Assembly (NCBI RefSeq): GCF_011397635.1 | Contig: NC_064761.1 | Location: 36,172,143 to 36,236,142, forward strand | DNA: 64,000 nt | Direction: 5' to 3' | Source: Epinephelus fuscoguttatus | Lineage: Eukaryota > Chordata > Actinopteri > Perciformes > Serranidae | Part shown: positions 11,449 through 22,034 of the stretch, piece after piece | Numbering within the stretch: position 1 is the stretch's first letter | How the letters are laid out: the number at the start of each line of letters is the position of its first letter | Notes under the pieces: generated by a model | Seen by the model: the letters and a program-made list of their open reading frames with translations, nothing else | Databases searched by the model: none | Told to the model about the DNA's origin: nothing | Made by a program: the position numbers and the translations under genes

Positions 11449-14208
11449 CAAGCTCTATTTTGATGCTTTTTGATGCACTCTGGCATCTTGTTTTTCCTTA
11501 AACGTTTTCCCCCCAGATTAATTACTAATTGTGATTTTAACAATATCACTAGTTGTAATTAATTTGTATTGAGTAGAAGCAGAATACTTTGCAACCAATA
11601 TTATTTAAATGTAGAGAATTTACTTTTACCTTAGTATTTCCATCTTATGCTACTTTATACTTACTACACTCCACTACGTCTCAGAGAGAAACACTTTTTA
11701 CTCCACTACATTTATTTGTAAGTTACTTAGTTACTTTGAAGACTCAGATTAAAAATGCAAAATAGAATCAGCCAATGATGATGTGTTATTATAGATTAAA
11801 TTGCCCAGCAAAATATGTACTATACAGCCTTTAACATTACGGTAAACACACAAAATGCGCTGCTTAAGTGACAAAGAGGACCCAAGACTTCCGTTTTTGA
11901 TCAGTGATGTCATATTATTTTCAGGGGCTCACTCCAAAGTTGTCAAAATCTGGCGCTTGGGCAGTGACATGCAGCGTCAGACACAGACAAAAAAGCTATC
12001 CTTTCACGTCAGCATGATATGCTGCCAGGCGCTGTTACACGACACACAGTGTCAGGGGGAAATATGGCAGGACAAGAATGAAAGTTAAGGCAGCAAAACT
12101 CTGAATAGCATGGGCAGGAGGATTGTTGAATGAGTCCAACAAGCATTGAGTTTCACCTGTGAGAGCGATGTTTGCATCCCGTAAGATTATAAAGCCAAAC
12201 CCTGTTCTTTTTCCTAAACCCAACCATGTTTTGTTGCCTAAAGGCTACCACGTGGTTAGTTGTTGAAGGGTAAAAAAAAAGGTCAATTCGCAGTGTACTG
12301 ACGTAGTGCATTTATTTTGAAAGAGACTGTGTAGAAATGGTAAATTTCCTGTGAAAATGGAAGGTCATTTTGAAAGAAGACATTGCATGTAACAGGTAGA
12401 ACTTGACACGGCGTCCCAGAACGTTAACAACCTGTGCACCTGGGCTACCTTGCACGTTGTATCTGGACGTGGAAAGTCCATGACCAAGTGTCAATATATG
12501 ACGAGGTCGGAGTGAGAATGTGTTGCTAATGCATGAATGGAAAGACAGTTTAATACATTTTTTTGTTTTTATTATTAGGCCTATTCTTATTTTTGAACTA
12601 TACATATAGCCGATATATTTAGATTCAGGGCAACATGCCGCATTCACATGGAATTAGGCAGACAGCAGGCGGCACACGGGAGTGTTATGGTCTTCGGCTA
12701 TTGGGTTGTAACAGGAGACATCTGCTGGACGGAACAGGAAAAATAAACAAGCGGTCTGACGGAATGGCACAACAGCTAAATGAGACACACATGACTCATG
12801 ACACGTGATTGTTGCTATGGCAATTTTCTTGGGCTACAGAGAGCTAACGTTAGCCAGATAGCTCGCTAAGCTAATAAAGCAATTCATATCGTTACGTTTC
12901 ATATTACGTACCTGGTATTCCACCCAGCTCTGCGCTAATCGCGTCCCATATGTACACCTTCTTGGAAGCATCATGATAGGCTTTTAAAGTTTGGTCATAT
13001 AATTCTGGGTGCTGCTGCATCAAAAGCACTAGCTTTTCATTGTCGAGTTCAGCCATGTTTTCTTTTCTGTTTTGGAACTATGTCACATCTGGTTGAGTAT
13101 TCCGTGGTCAATGAACGGTAAAAGTTAAAATATTTTAACTTTGGACAGCATTGCCGTCTACCATTGCTGTGGACGGTATTCTCTGCCGTCCTCGCCCAAG
13201 TTTTACCGTCCTTCTCTCGTCCACTAACATGACATCCGGTTTGCCGTCTGCCGTTTGCCTGATTCCATGTGAATGCAGCATAAAACATTCGGGGCTGACA
13301 CCTCGGACACCCAGGCCTAACACCACCACTGTCTTGTACTGTACCTCTCTTCTTTTCTTCCCTCAGTATCAGCCTGATAGAGCCTGGTCCAGTGATAACA
13401 GAGTTCGAGCGTAAGGTCTTTGAGGAGGGCATGAAGACTGATCTCAGCAAAGCTGACAAAATCACTGCTGATATGTTTCAGAACATCTACTTGAAGAACT
13501 ATGGTCAGATCTTTGAAACCCTCGGGCAGACTGCTGAGGATGTAGCAGAGGTAACTATAGTTTTCATCCACAAGCATTATTCACCTCATCATCTACTGTA
13601 GTGGTTCCCAACCTTGTTCCTTGAGGGACCCCTTTTCTACGACTGAGTCAACTGACGAGCCCTGACTAAATGACATTTATGGATATTTTATATTACATTG
13701 AGTGCATAACAGTAACAGTAAAGAACCACTGATAGACTGTACACTTAACTCAATTACTGCAGGAAGTTTGTGCAAAAAAAATGTGAATGAATTTTGAGCA
13801 GATTATTTCTTCTGAATATTCAGAGATGAATTTTCCTGATATTTGTAGGAACTACATATATAATTAACAAATTCAGTGTTTTGTTCTTCTGCCTGATGCT
13901 TGGTTGTTGTTCCGTTAGCTCTTTTGTCATTTATCAATCAATCAATTTTATTTATACAGCCCAATATCACAAATCACAATTTGCCTCACAGGGCTTTACA
14001 GCATACGACATCCCTCTGTCCTTAAGACCCTCGCAGCGGATAAGGAAAAACTCCCCCAAAAAAACCCTTTAACAGGGGAAAAAAAACGGTAGAAACCTCA
14101 GGAAGAGCAACTGAGGAGGGATCCCTCTTCCAGGATGGACAGACGTGCAATAGATGTCGTACAGAACAGATCAGCATAACAAATTAACAGTAATCCACAT
14201 GACACAAT

Positions 14209-14266
<58 letters not shown>

Positions 14267-14616
14267 GGTAATGACAGTAGCTTACAATAACATTATTGAA
14301 AGTAATAATATTATAGTTATAGTTCTGGCTACTGTGGTACAATATGTTGAAAGTATGTATTAATATCTGGCAGTATACATGTGTGACAATAGTCGTGTAT
14401 AATAACAGTAGAAGTATGACTAATGACTAATGATGGCAGCAGCAGCAGCAGGAGGCATCTGGCAGGACCACGGCAGCAGCACAACCACACACGTCACGCT
14501 GTCCAGGCACCGCTGTGATATGAGTTAATCTGAGAGACAGTGGAGCACAAAGGCTCCGGAGAAGAAGCCGAGTTAGTGACATGCAGTATAGCCGAGTTAG
14601 CAAGATGCAGTAATAG

Positions 14617-14656
<40 letters not shown>

Positions 14657-15638
14657 AGAAGAAGAGAAGGTGCCCGGTGTATTATAGGGGGGTCCTCCGG
14701 CAGACTTTAAAGGGATTGTCCTTAATTTATGTGAGGCAGGGGGTGGCAGGGGTACAATTTTTATTATTTTTTTTCATTTTGACCCTCCCTGAAGCTACAA
14801 ATGTGTTTCCTTGAGCCTCCCTAAATGACTGGTGGAAAACGCATGACCACCCCTCCACCATAATTTAGTCTAGATTTTTAAATCTTACTCTTTGGTGTTT
14901 GAAAGTTAAAAGTTAAAAGCTGGTTTACTTTTGGCCAAATTTTAAATGACATGAAGTCATTGAAATTTTGCTATTTGGTGTTCATTGCACATGATGTGTC
15001 CAAGGAGTGTTGGAAGTTTGAAAATCCACAAATAGTTTCTGTTTTTACAGTTTCTGGTTATGATAAATAGTGTAATTTTGATGATATATATGTATATATA
15101 TATATGTGTATTTATGTATATATTAAAAAAAACATGCTTTCTAAATGCAAATTTGGAACGCTTTTTCTGTTGTCGTTTTTTTAAATTGGCAATTAAATAA
15201 ATCCAAAGTACAACCATTTAAATTTGCACGTCCCTCCCCTAAGCGAGAATAAAAAACACAAGTCCACTTGACGACCCATAGTGGTGGCGGGACCCCCAGG
15301 TTGGGAACCAGAGATCTACTGCTTTGTCTGTAAAGAACTGGAAACTGAGATGAATCAGTGCACATTGTCTGTGTGGTTGATGTTTGTGTTTTTCCTCCTA
15401 GCATACCATCAAGATCATCACCATGGAGAATCCCCCTTTCCGTCATCAGACAAATACGCTTTACACCCCTATGACCACACTGAAATACGCTGACCCCAAC
15501 GGCGACCTCCCAATTGAAACATTTTACAAAATGGTGTTTGAGCACGACAAGGTCTTCAACGCCAGTCTGAACTTCCTCAAACTTCTGCGCTGGAGAAGTC
15601 GAAAGAGCTTTACCTTGGAGAAGGACAAGACCAATTAA
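8417..15638 (+). CDS. rdh8: Retinol dehydrogenase 8 (photoreceptor all-trans-retinol dehydrogenase)
   Basis: Short-chain dehydrogenase that reduces all-trans-retinal with NADPH in photoreceptor outer segments (known for RDH8). Exons: 8417-8513, 10240-10401, 10503-10682, 10771-10864, 13367-13550, 15402-15638. These give 954 nt and 317 aa; human RDH8 is 311 aa. Seen motifs: cofactor fold [12 protein letters not shown] (residues 9-20), YATMRNL with its Arg after strand 2, LDV, ISNAGMG (NNAG-type), the catalytic Ser in VVISSVMG and the YAASK catalytic Tyr/Lys pair. The C-terminal extension ends in a basic stretch ([16 protein letters not shown]). The start ATG is in good context (GGCACAATGG) and opens directly on the Rossmann strand. 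HSD17B1 is the nearest alternative family; the YATMRNL and C-terminal wording favour RDH8. I cannot tell rdh8a from rdh8b. Confidence 0.92.
8514..10239 (+). other. rdh8 intron 1
   Basis: AT-rich, with no coding exon. The first kilobase has no recognised element. The last part (9602-10090) is a satellite-bearing repeat described separately. Confidence 0.6.
9602..10090. repeat. Satellite-bearing interspersed element, copy in rdh8 intron 1
   Basis: Its start (ATTGTACGTTTATGCAAATC, then CACAGATATGTTTCATTTGT) matches the start of the 38208 element. A GGTTAGGCATAAAAACCACT module follows. Then come about four degenerate units containing GTGGCACTAT...GGCTGGAAGCGCAGCAATG, which are the reverse complement of the unit arrayed at 38208-39215. 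Confidence 0.65.
11420..11448 (+). repeat. Poly(A) tract (29 bp)
   Basis: An uninterrupted A run in rdh8 intron 4 (10865-13366). It may be the tail of a decayed retroposon. Confidence 0.9.
12030..12527 (+). repeat. Interspersed repeat family A, copy 2
   Basis: Same family and orientation as 5956-6410, with an extra segment (GGGCTACCTTGCACGTTG) that copy 1 lacks. Lies in rdh8 intron 4. Confidence 0.75.
12637..13279. mobile_element. Non-autonomous TIR transposon carrying a MADF-like exon
   Basis: Terminal inverted repeats: left GCCGCATTCACATGGAATTA at 12637; the right end reverse complement begins GCTGCATTCACATGGAATCA. AT dinucleotides flank both ends (12635-12636 and 13280-13281), consistent with a 2-bp duplication. 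The interior holds a MADF-type exon on the minus strand. It sits in rdh8 intron 4, with its right end about 87 bp from exon 5. Confidence 0.75.
12912..13056 (-). pseudogene. MADF-like DNA-binding domain, captured first exon in a TIR element
   Basis: Minus-strand ATG at 13056 opens 48 codons without a stop, then a consensus donor (CAG|GTACGT at 12912/12911). The peptide has the MADF/Myb-SANT pattern: [14 protein letters not shown], then an acidic/basic helix with [24 protein letters not shown]/Myb-like proteins are the second ORF of PIF/Harbinger transposons, which suggests the source. No following exon is seen inside the element, so it is probably a remnant. Too short for usual ORF thresholds. 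Confidence 0.6.
13930..14715. repeat. Fish interspersed repeat with two (GA)n microsatellites
   Basis: It starts CAATCAATCAATTTTATTTA and continues with the common CCCAATATCACAAATCACAA and GGAAAAACTCCC modules. (GA)n tracts are at 14214-14262 and 14619-14652. It lies in rdh8 intron 5 (13551-15401). A related, shorter copy is at 44424-44645. Confidence 0.65.
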
Positions 15639-15750
15639 AAGAGCCTCAGAGTCTTTGTTATTTTTGTCAAGATGCATCAGTGCATTCTGTAATTTATCTT
15701 TATTCAATTTGATGTAGCTGTGAAGTGTCTTTGTGACGAAACTGTGAACA

Positions 15751-15775
15751 AATAAAAATATGAAAGTAATAAATA
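15751..15775 (+). terminator. rdh8 poly(A) signals
   Basis: AATAAA at 15751-15756, with a second AATAAA about 13 bp on. This gives a short 3' UTR of about 130 bp after the TAA at 15636-15638. Confidence 0.7.
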
Positions 15776-16489
15776 ATCAGTTCAGTCTCTTGTCACATGT
15801 GCCTGTGAGCTCCTGCTGCAGGTTTTAAACTACACCTGGTACATTCATCCGTCTACCATAACTGTCTTAACTCGTTAAGCCTCCAAGCCTTACATTACAC
15901 AATATGCAAGTTGTAAGCAAAACTTTGAAGGGTAGGGACAAAGTCACTGCATCAGAGTAAACGTTCAGGTCGTTACACTGCTTTACAGAGAGGTGACATT
16001 TGTGTTTGACGACATTCCAAACATTTAAAAGCCAACTTTTAACAACAGGGAAGAGTTTGTGGATCGGTTGTGTTAATGACATATTGTGTTTGTGACACTT
16101 GGTTATGTAAGATAATAACTCATGGCCTAATCTGGGATTCAGCAGTTTGCTCTGAGCCTCACACCACGTGGACTTTTAATGGGAGACCTTTCACAAAGAT
16201 ATTCGTGAGTTGAAACAAAAATGGATCATTTCTGTTATGCAGCAACATTTCGGTCTCATATATTTATTAAAAAATGGTGGATTTTTCATGTTTTTCGCCT
16301 TTTTCCTGGAATAGTGACATGTTTAACTGTCAATATATAGGCACCCAAATAAGAATCCTTATGGGTGAACTGGATTATGTTGTTCACCCATAAGAACAGT
16401 ATGGTTAATTTAGCTCGTCACAATTTAATAGTACTTGAGTTTATGCTCATCCTACTTTGCTCCTTTGAGTTCCCTTCAAAAAGGTCTAG
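15776..16489. other. Intergenic spacer between rdh8 and dr1
   Basis: AT-rich single-copy-looking sequence. I see no exon, RNA gene or clear transposon in it. Confidence 0.5.
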
Positions 16490-16775
16490 ATTCAATTCAA
16501 TTCAATTCAGTTTAATAGAACTTTATTTATCCCCAAGGAAATTCTTGTGCCAGAGAATACTTCAAATTACAGTAACACTAAGTATGGTAACCACAATTTA
16601 ATGTTCACAACCAGTAATAACCAGAACAACCAGAGGGTTGCTCGGGTCAGGGTCACTCACTGGGCCCAGTTTTATAACAACAGAGTATTAAATATATGGC
16701 AAAATATACAAATATACAAGATAAGTAGTGTTTTCAAGGAGCAAGAGCAAAACCAGTGCCTCATAGATTATCAAT
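16490..16775. repeat. LINE/retroposon-like fragment (AACTTTATTTATCCCC family), copy 1
   Basis: It starts ATTCAATTCAGTTTAATAGA, then AACTTTATTTATCCCCAAGG and AATTCTTGTGCCAGAGAAT, and ends with CAAAACCAGTGCCTCATAGA. The same blocks recur in the same order at 19378-19650. Confidence 0.65.
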
Positions 16776-16809
16776 ACCACGTTCTCAAACTGCCACTGTG
16801 GTACAGGAC

Positions 16810-16860
<51 letters not shown>
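16810..16860 (+). repeat. (ATCT)n microsatellite
   Basis: About 12 uninterrupted ATCT units, directly upstream of the dr1 promoter region. Confidence 0.95.
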
Positions 16861-16879
16861 GTCGAATGAGTGTGTAATT

Positions 16880-17621
16880 CTCCGGCTTGAACACAAGATG
16901 GCGGTAAACACTAGCTGTGCCACATCAAACACCTCTCGGTTACACCGTACATCCGGCTCTTTGTTTGACGTTGGTTCCGGCTAAATTTAGCTAATGTGGC
17001 TCAGAATACAAAATTGTAAATGAACTGTTGGCAGCTTTAAGGTTGTTTGACATGTTTGGCTCATTTGGTCGATGCAGGGAAGAGTGACCCGCAGTGTCGT
17101 GGCGACTTCATTCAACTCGTCGTCTGTAGCCGGCCAACTATTTAGTTACATATGGCAGGGGGCAGCTCATTGTTAGCCTAGCTTTAGCCATGCTCTCTGC
17201 CTCCGCTTTCACTTGTCTTCTGGGTTGCGGCTTGCTTGCGACAGGGACCACGGCTACTTTTCCCAGTATTAACGTCTTTGTGTTTTCTTAATTGTGCTTG
17301 AGCCTTTATCAGGCCTTGAATTTCCTGTCACATTCCGCGTAACAGCGGTGGTCTGCGGAAACTGCACCTCGTTTGTTTCAGCACGTAAAACTCGCTGTTA
17401 GCTTAGTTAGCAAGCTAGCCAACCAACCGGCTAACTTTGAGGAAACGTCTTTCTGTCTTGATGACATTTAAATTGATGTTGCCTTGTCTCGGGCAGAACG
17501 TCAAACTCCACTAACTTAAAAACACCTGTCGCCGTCTGCTGTAACGTTGTTCTTTACCACTGAGTCAAGAACCGGAGCTATCATTTATTTTTTTGTGGTT
17601 TGTGGTCATTTGCCTGCCACG
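16880..17621 (+). promoter_or_regulatory. dr1 promoter / 5' UTR region
   Basis: GC-richer than its surroundings, with many CpGs and no TATA box, as for a housekeeping gene. ACAAGATGGCGG (16893-16904) is a YY1-type motif, often found near start sites. The exact start site cannot be placed. The codon frame upstream of the dr1 ATG is open back to 17547. Confidence 0.4.
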
Positions 17622-20600
17622 ATGGCTTCTTCCTCTGGAAACGACGACGACCTCACCATCCCCAGAGCAGCTATCAACAAGATGATTAAAGAAACTCTCC
17701 CTAACGTACGAGTGGCTAACGACGCCAGGGAGCTGGTGGTTAACTGCTGCACAGAGTTCATACACCTCATATCCTCAGAAGCCAATGAAATATGCAACAA
17801 GTCCGACAAGAAGACCATATCTCCTGAGCATGTCATCAACGGTGAGTCCTTTGCTCCCAGGGTCCTATGTTCCCCTCTCAATATGACACATTAAGGAGAC
17901 TTTTCATGGGGTTTTATGTTCTCAGCAATGTTTTCCCCTTGGCCAAACGTTTCCCTTTGTCAGTATGTTGAAATCACCCACCTTATAGCAGCTTATACTT
18001 TACTGATCATGTCTTTAAATTCGCCGGCAAGACATAAGACAATTTTCTCGTCTTCAAACATTGATATCTCCACAGTGGCTGAATGGATTTCTTGTATTCA
18101 AACTGAATTTGAAACGACCACATCCCTTTGGTTTTTTTGCAGTTTGAACTGCAAAGATAGCCCTCACCAATCTTTTCCAATGTAAGTTTATGTCAACACA
18201 CACGCCCAATTAGACCAACTCAAAACAGAGGAAGAGCACCTTTGAGAGGAAGTAGCGCTTGAATGGTCCAACATTTCAGCTTGGTATGAAAGTGTGAGTC
18301 TCATCCCTTAAACCATAATTTGAAGCTCAATGTAGGACCCATTGAGCTTTGGATTGCCAGAGAAACACAGGGATGACCCCTCTGGTCCATATTTCTACAG
18401 CAATGAGCTATTGAGGGATACAGGCAGGGGTGTGCCCCTCCTGCTGTCATCAATTTCAAACCACAGACAGTAATTATTTCACTCTCACTTCTTGTTTTCA
18501 TAACAAAGCCCTCGAGAGCCTTGGTTTCGCATCATACATCACAGAGGTGAAAGACGTTCTCCAGGAGTGTAAAACTGTCGCTCTGAAGAGGAGGAAGGCC
18601 AGCTCTCGACTGGAGAACCTGGGTATACCCGAGGAAGAGCTCCTCAGACAACAACAGGAATTATTTGCCAAGGTATGATCTGAAAATATGACCAGATATA
18701 CAGTTTATAATGTAGTAATGGTGTTGATGAGTACCCACATTTAAACAAAAAGAGATTAATAAGTAAAATGTACCTCAAATAAGAGAGAGATAGCAATGAG
18801 AGGAGGTGTCATGATGGCTAAAAGTATCGTGAAAGAGAAGTCTGAGCGAGTATAGGTATTTTAACTGTAGTGTAATATGTGAACATGATTTGTGAAAGAG
18901 GTTGAAGCAGTCAGATACTGTGTGTTTACTGAATTGAGAAATGCTTTCACTTTCATAGTATGTATGAAAGTGAAAGCAGTATGAAAACTTGCTAACTAAG
19001 CAGACTCTATTCTAATAATTAATATTATTTGAAGCTAAGCTATTAGCATCCTCCACAGTATGCCACCCTTATTACACTGCACACCTGGAGATATATGGGA
19101 CAGATTCCTTTGCAACTTGCTGTGATTTAAATGTAACACAAGCAGAAACTGGCAGAAAGTAATGCTGTGTACATATTTGCTAGAAGTAAGGAGTGTCCCT
19201 GTGTCAGTGTCACAATATTGTGGTGTCTTTGTACAGCGGTTCTGTAGATAGGTATGTAAGGGTCTTGTCTCAGGTGAGGTGCACCTCTTCAGAAATGTGA
19301 GTACATTTCTTGTTCTTGTTTTGTATGCAGGAGCAGATACAAAACAAACAAGACTAATTAAGTCCGTTTTTATCACCAATTCAGTTAAATTCAGTAGAAC
19401 TTTATTTATCCCGAAGGAAATTCTTGTGCCAGAGAATGCTTCAGATTACAGTAACCACAATTTTACATTCACAACCACTAACAACCAGATTACCAGTGGG
19501 TTCCTTGGGTCAGAGTCACTGACTTGGCCCAGTTTTTATAACAACAGACTATTAAATATCTGGCAAAATATACAAGATAGAAGTGTTTCAAGCAGCAAAA
19601 ACAAACCAGTGCCTAATAGAGTAACAGTAAGAGTAAGACAAGTACATGAGTTACTAAAAATGAACTGAAATGGTGGGAAAAGCAGCCTGCTCCTGATAAT
19701 CAGTGTCATACTGAATATGATAAAACATTGCACAAGATATTAAGAAATAGTAATATACATCATGTAAAGTAAATGTGCACCTAATGTAGGTGAATATTGC
19801 TGTCACTGTCCTTTGTTCCAGCTCTCCTCCCTACAGAAGGGGGAGAATTATACAGTTTGATGGCCACAGGTAGAAAAGATCTCCTGTTGTGCTCCTCAGT
19901 GGTCTCAGTCTGCGCACCACAGAACGCCACAGGTTATTTTTTTCTACCTGTGGCCATAAAAGTTATCTCAGGATACTTTTCACATAAACCAGGACTAGCA
20001 GCATACTTTTTAATTTAATTTAATTTACAGAGACCCCATAGTTCCTCCATGAGCAAGCTCTTGGTGACGGCGTCGAGGAAAGACTTCATGCCCATAGGAG
20101 GGCAACCATCTGCCTCGACAGCTTGATCTTTAATCTTAAAGACTAAACACATTTTAGAAAAATGTAACTTAGATGTTGTGATCTACCAAAGCTGTTTCCA
20201 GTACAGACTGTTTCCTCCTCAGCTGCGTCCTCAGAGTAAATGGGAGAAGATGTCTGCTTTGTGCATATTAAAAATGCAGAACATTGTCTAATAATGCATG
20301 CTATTAAATGATCTTGCAGCAGTGGTGTGCTAATCAATACATCTTTGCAACGACTAATATATACAAATTCAGCCTCAGTATTGTACTGCAAAAAAATATT
20401 GTGAGCATTTTTCTTTTGTCTAATGTATATAGTAGAATAACATCTTTACGGGTCAAAAACACTGACATGTTTGAGATCTATTTTAACATCAGATATCACC
20501 ATCATGATCCGTTTATAATCACCTAATAAGCTCTTTATTCGCCTTCCTTGTCTCATCTCTCTGTTTCGGTTCGACTGTGTTCCTGCAGGCGCGGCAGCAG

Positions 20601-20735
20601 CAGGCGGAGCTCGCCCAGCAGGAGTGGTTACAGATGCAGCAGGCCGCCCAACAGGCACAGATGGCGGCGGCATCTGCCAGCGCCGCCCAGCAGGCCGGCT
20701 CCTCTCAGGACGAAGACGAAGAGGATGACATGTGA
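17622..20735 (+). CDS. dr1: Down-regulator of transcription 1 (NC2-beta)
   Basis: Histone-fold subunit that pairs with DRAP1 to form NC2, which binds TBP on DNA and blocks TFIIA/TFIIB entry (known for the family; nuclear). Exons: 17622-17841, 18509-18672, 20589-20735. These give 531 nt and 176 aa, exactly the human length. The histone fold spans about residues 10-90 (TIPRAAINKMIKETLPNVRV; ELVVNCCTEFIHLISSEANE; KKTISPEHVI). The TBP-repression region follows with KTVALKRRKASSRLENLGIP. The C-terminal third is Gln/Ala-rich (RQQQAELAQQEW) with an acidic tail EDEEDDM. The ATG at 17622 was chosen because it starts the conserved MASSSGNDDD, although an in-frame upstream ATG exists at 17547. There is near-total conservation with mammals and no defects. 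Confidence 0.97.
19378..20110. repeat. LINE/retroposon-like fragment, copy 2 (longer)
   Basis: In dr1 intron 2 (18673-20588). The first 270 bp repeat the blocks of 16490-16775. Further downstream GATGGCCACAGGTAGAAAAG and AGCTCTTGGTGACGGCGTCG look like the continuing body of the same retroposon. No intact ORF. Confidence 0.55.
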
Positions 20736-21825
20736 TCCCAGGACGCCGGTCAACTTGTCCAAATCCCTTCCTGGGACAGTGTCGGCACACAGATCTCCCA
20801 GTGCCGTCATCGGCAGAGACATGAGGCGTGTTTGACCGCCGGTATACATCAGTGTAACATGGATAAATGCACATTGGAATGGACACTGAAGAGAAAGATG
20901 AAGGGGGATTTCAAGATGGCCACACGTTCAGACACCAGTACCTGAAAATGATTTGGATTGAGAGGCTGTTAATGAAGTTTTTTGATCTCATCTTTCCCCC
21001 TTTTTTTCCAGTTGCTTCTGTTTAATTATGTCTTGATATTAAGTTGTGAGTAATTTGTAGATTTCTGGCTGTGTTGTGGACACTGAAGGCAGACATTGCC
21101 TGGGATATGTCAGTGAATTTTGGTGATAATGCAGCAAGTGTTCGCTCCTTCAGGTACTGCACCAGATAGCTTACTTATGTCATTTGTTGTACTAGATCCC
21201 TATTTGGTGGTTTAGGAGAGCTGCTTTAGGACGATATCAGAGCAGTTGATTTCTCCTTTCTTGTGGTTTGATGGTCACTCTTACAAAAAGGGGTTTCTCT
21301 ACCCTCTCTTAGTATATTTGTTCAACCGCAGATCATTTGAGGGGTTGTGAATATAGGAATATTTTTGTTAAGTAGAGAATTAAATGGACATTTTGGTTAA
21401 TTTTAGCTCATTCAGATACTTTCTGTTGCATTTTCTTTCTACCTTGAACCACCCACAGTATTGCTCATTAGCCACACCTTTTGGAAACGTTATATTTTTG
21501 TCTCATAGAACCAAAGATAGAGGACAGACTAACAGCCCAGAGTTAGTGTTTTTTAAAGGTGTAGGTGCTAACTGTGATTCTCGTTGCTGACTCCATGTCA
21601 GTGTAAACAATGTTAAGGATTATTAACCTATGACTTTGTAAGATGCTTTGATATCCAGGCTGAATTTGTTATTTCCCCTCTCCTCGGGTGCAGTATCAAA
21701 CATTTGCATTGTGACTGTGGTCAATCCTCAGTGTAAAGACAAGTAACCTAGTTGTGATACACGTTCACTCACCTATGCTACAAAGTTGTATTCTATAAGC
21801 AATAAAGGAATCATGTTTTATAGAC
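20736..21825 (+). terminator. dr1 3' UTR and poly(A) signal
   Basis: AATAAA at 21801-21806 ends a 3' UTR of about 1.1 kb. It is AT-rich with no recognisable transposon, in contrast to the introns around it. Confidence 0.65.
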
Positions 21826-22034
21826 AATTGTTTTGTGTGTATGTAATCATGTATTCCTCTGAATTTAAACACATGATGGTTAGACCCCCATCCCCCTCTG
21901 CACTCACTCACTGTGCTCGTGATTTGTGAGTCAAATGTGTGTGAGCAGGTAGACGAGCAGCAGTGGAGCACTTAGCCCACTGGGTCCACGGGTCTTTTGT
22001 CTCAAGCATCAATCTTTCAAAATAATCTTTAAAA

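Noticed and set aside
13049-13465. 138-codon minus-strand frame
   Set aside because: It spans the end of a TIR element and the shadow of rdh8 exon 5.
15141-15707. 188-codon minus-strand frame
   Set aside because: It is the shadow of the last rdh8 exon on the opposite strand and has no family resemblance.
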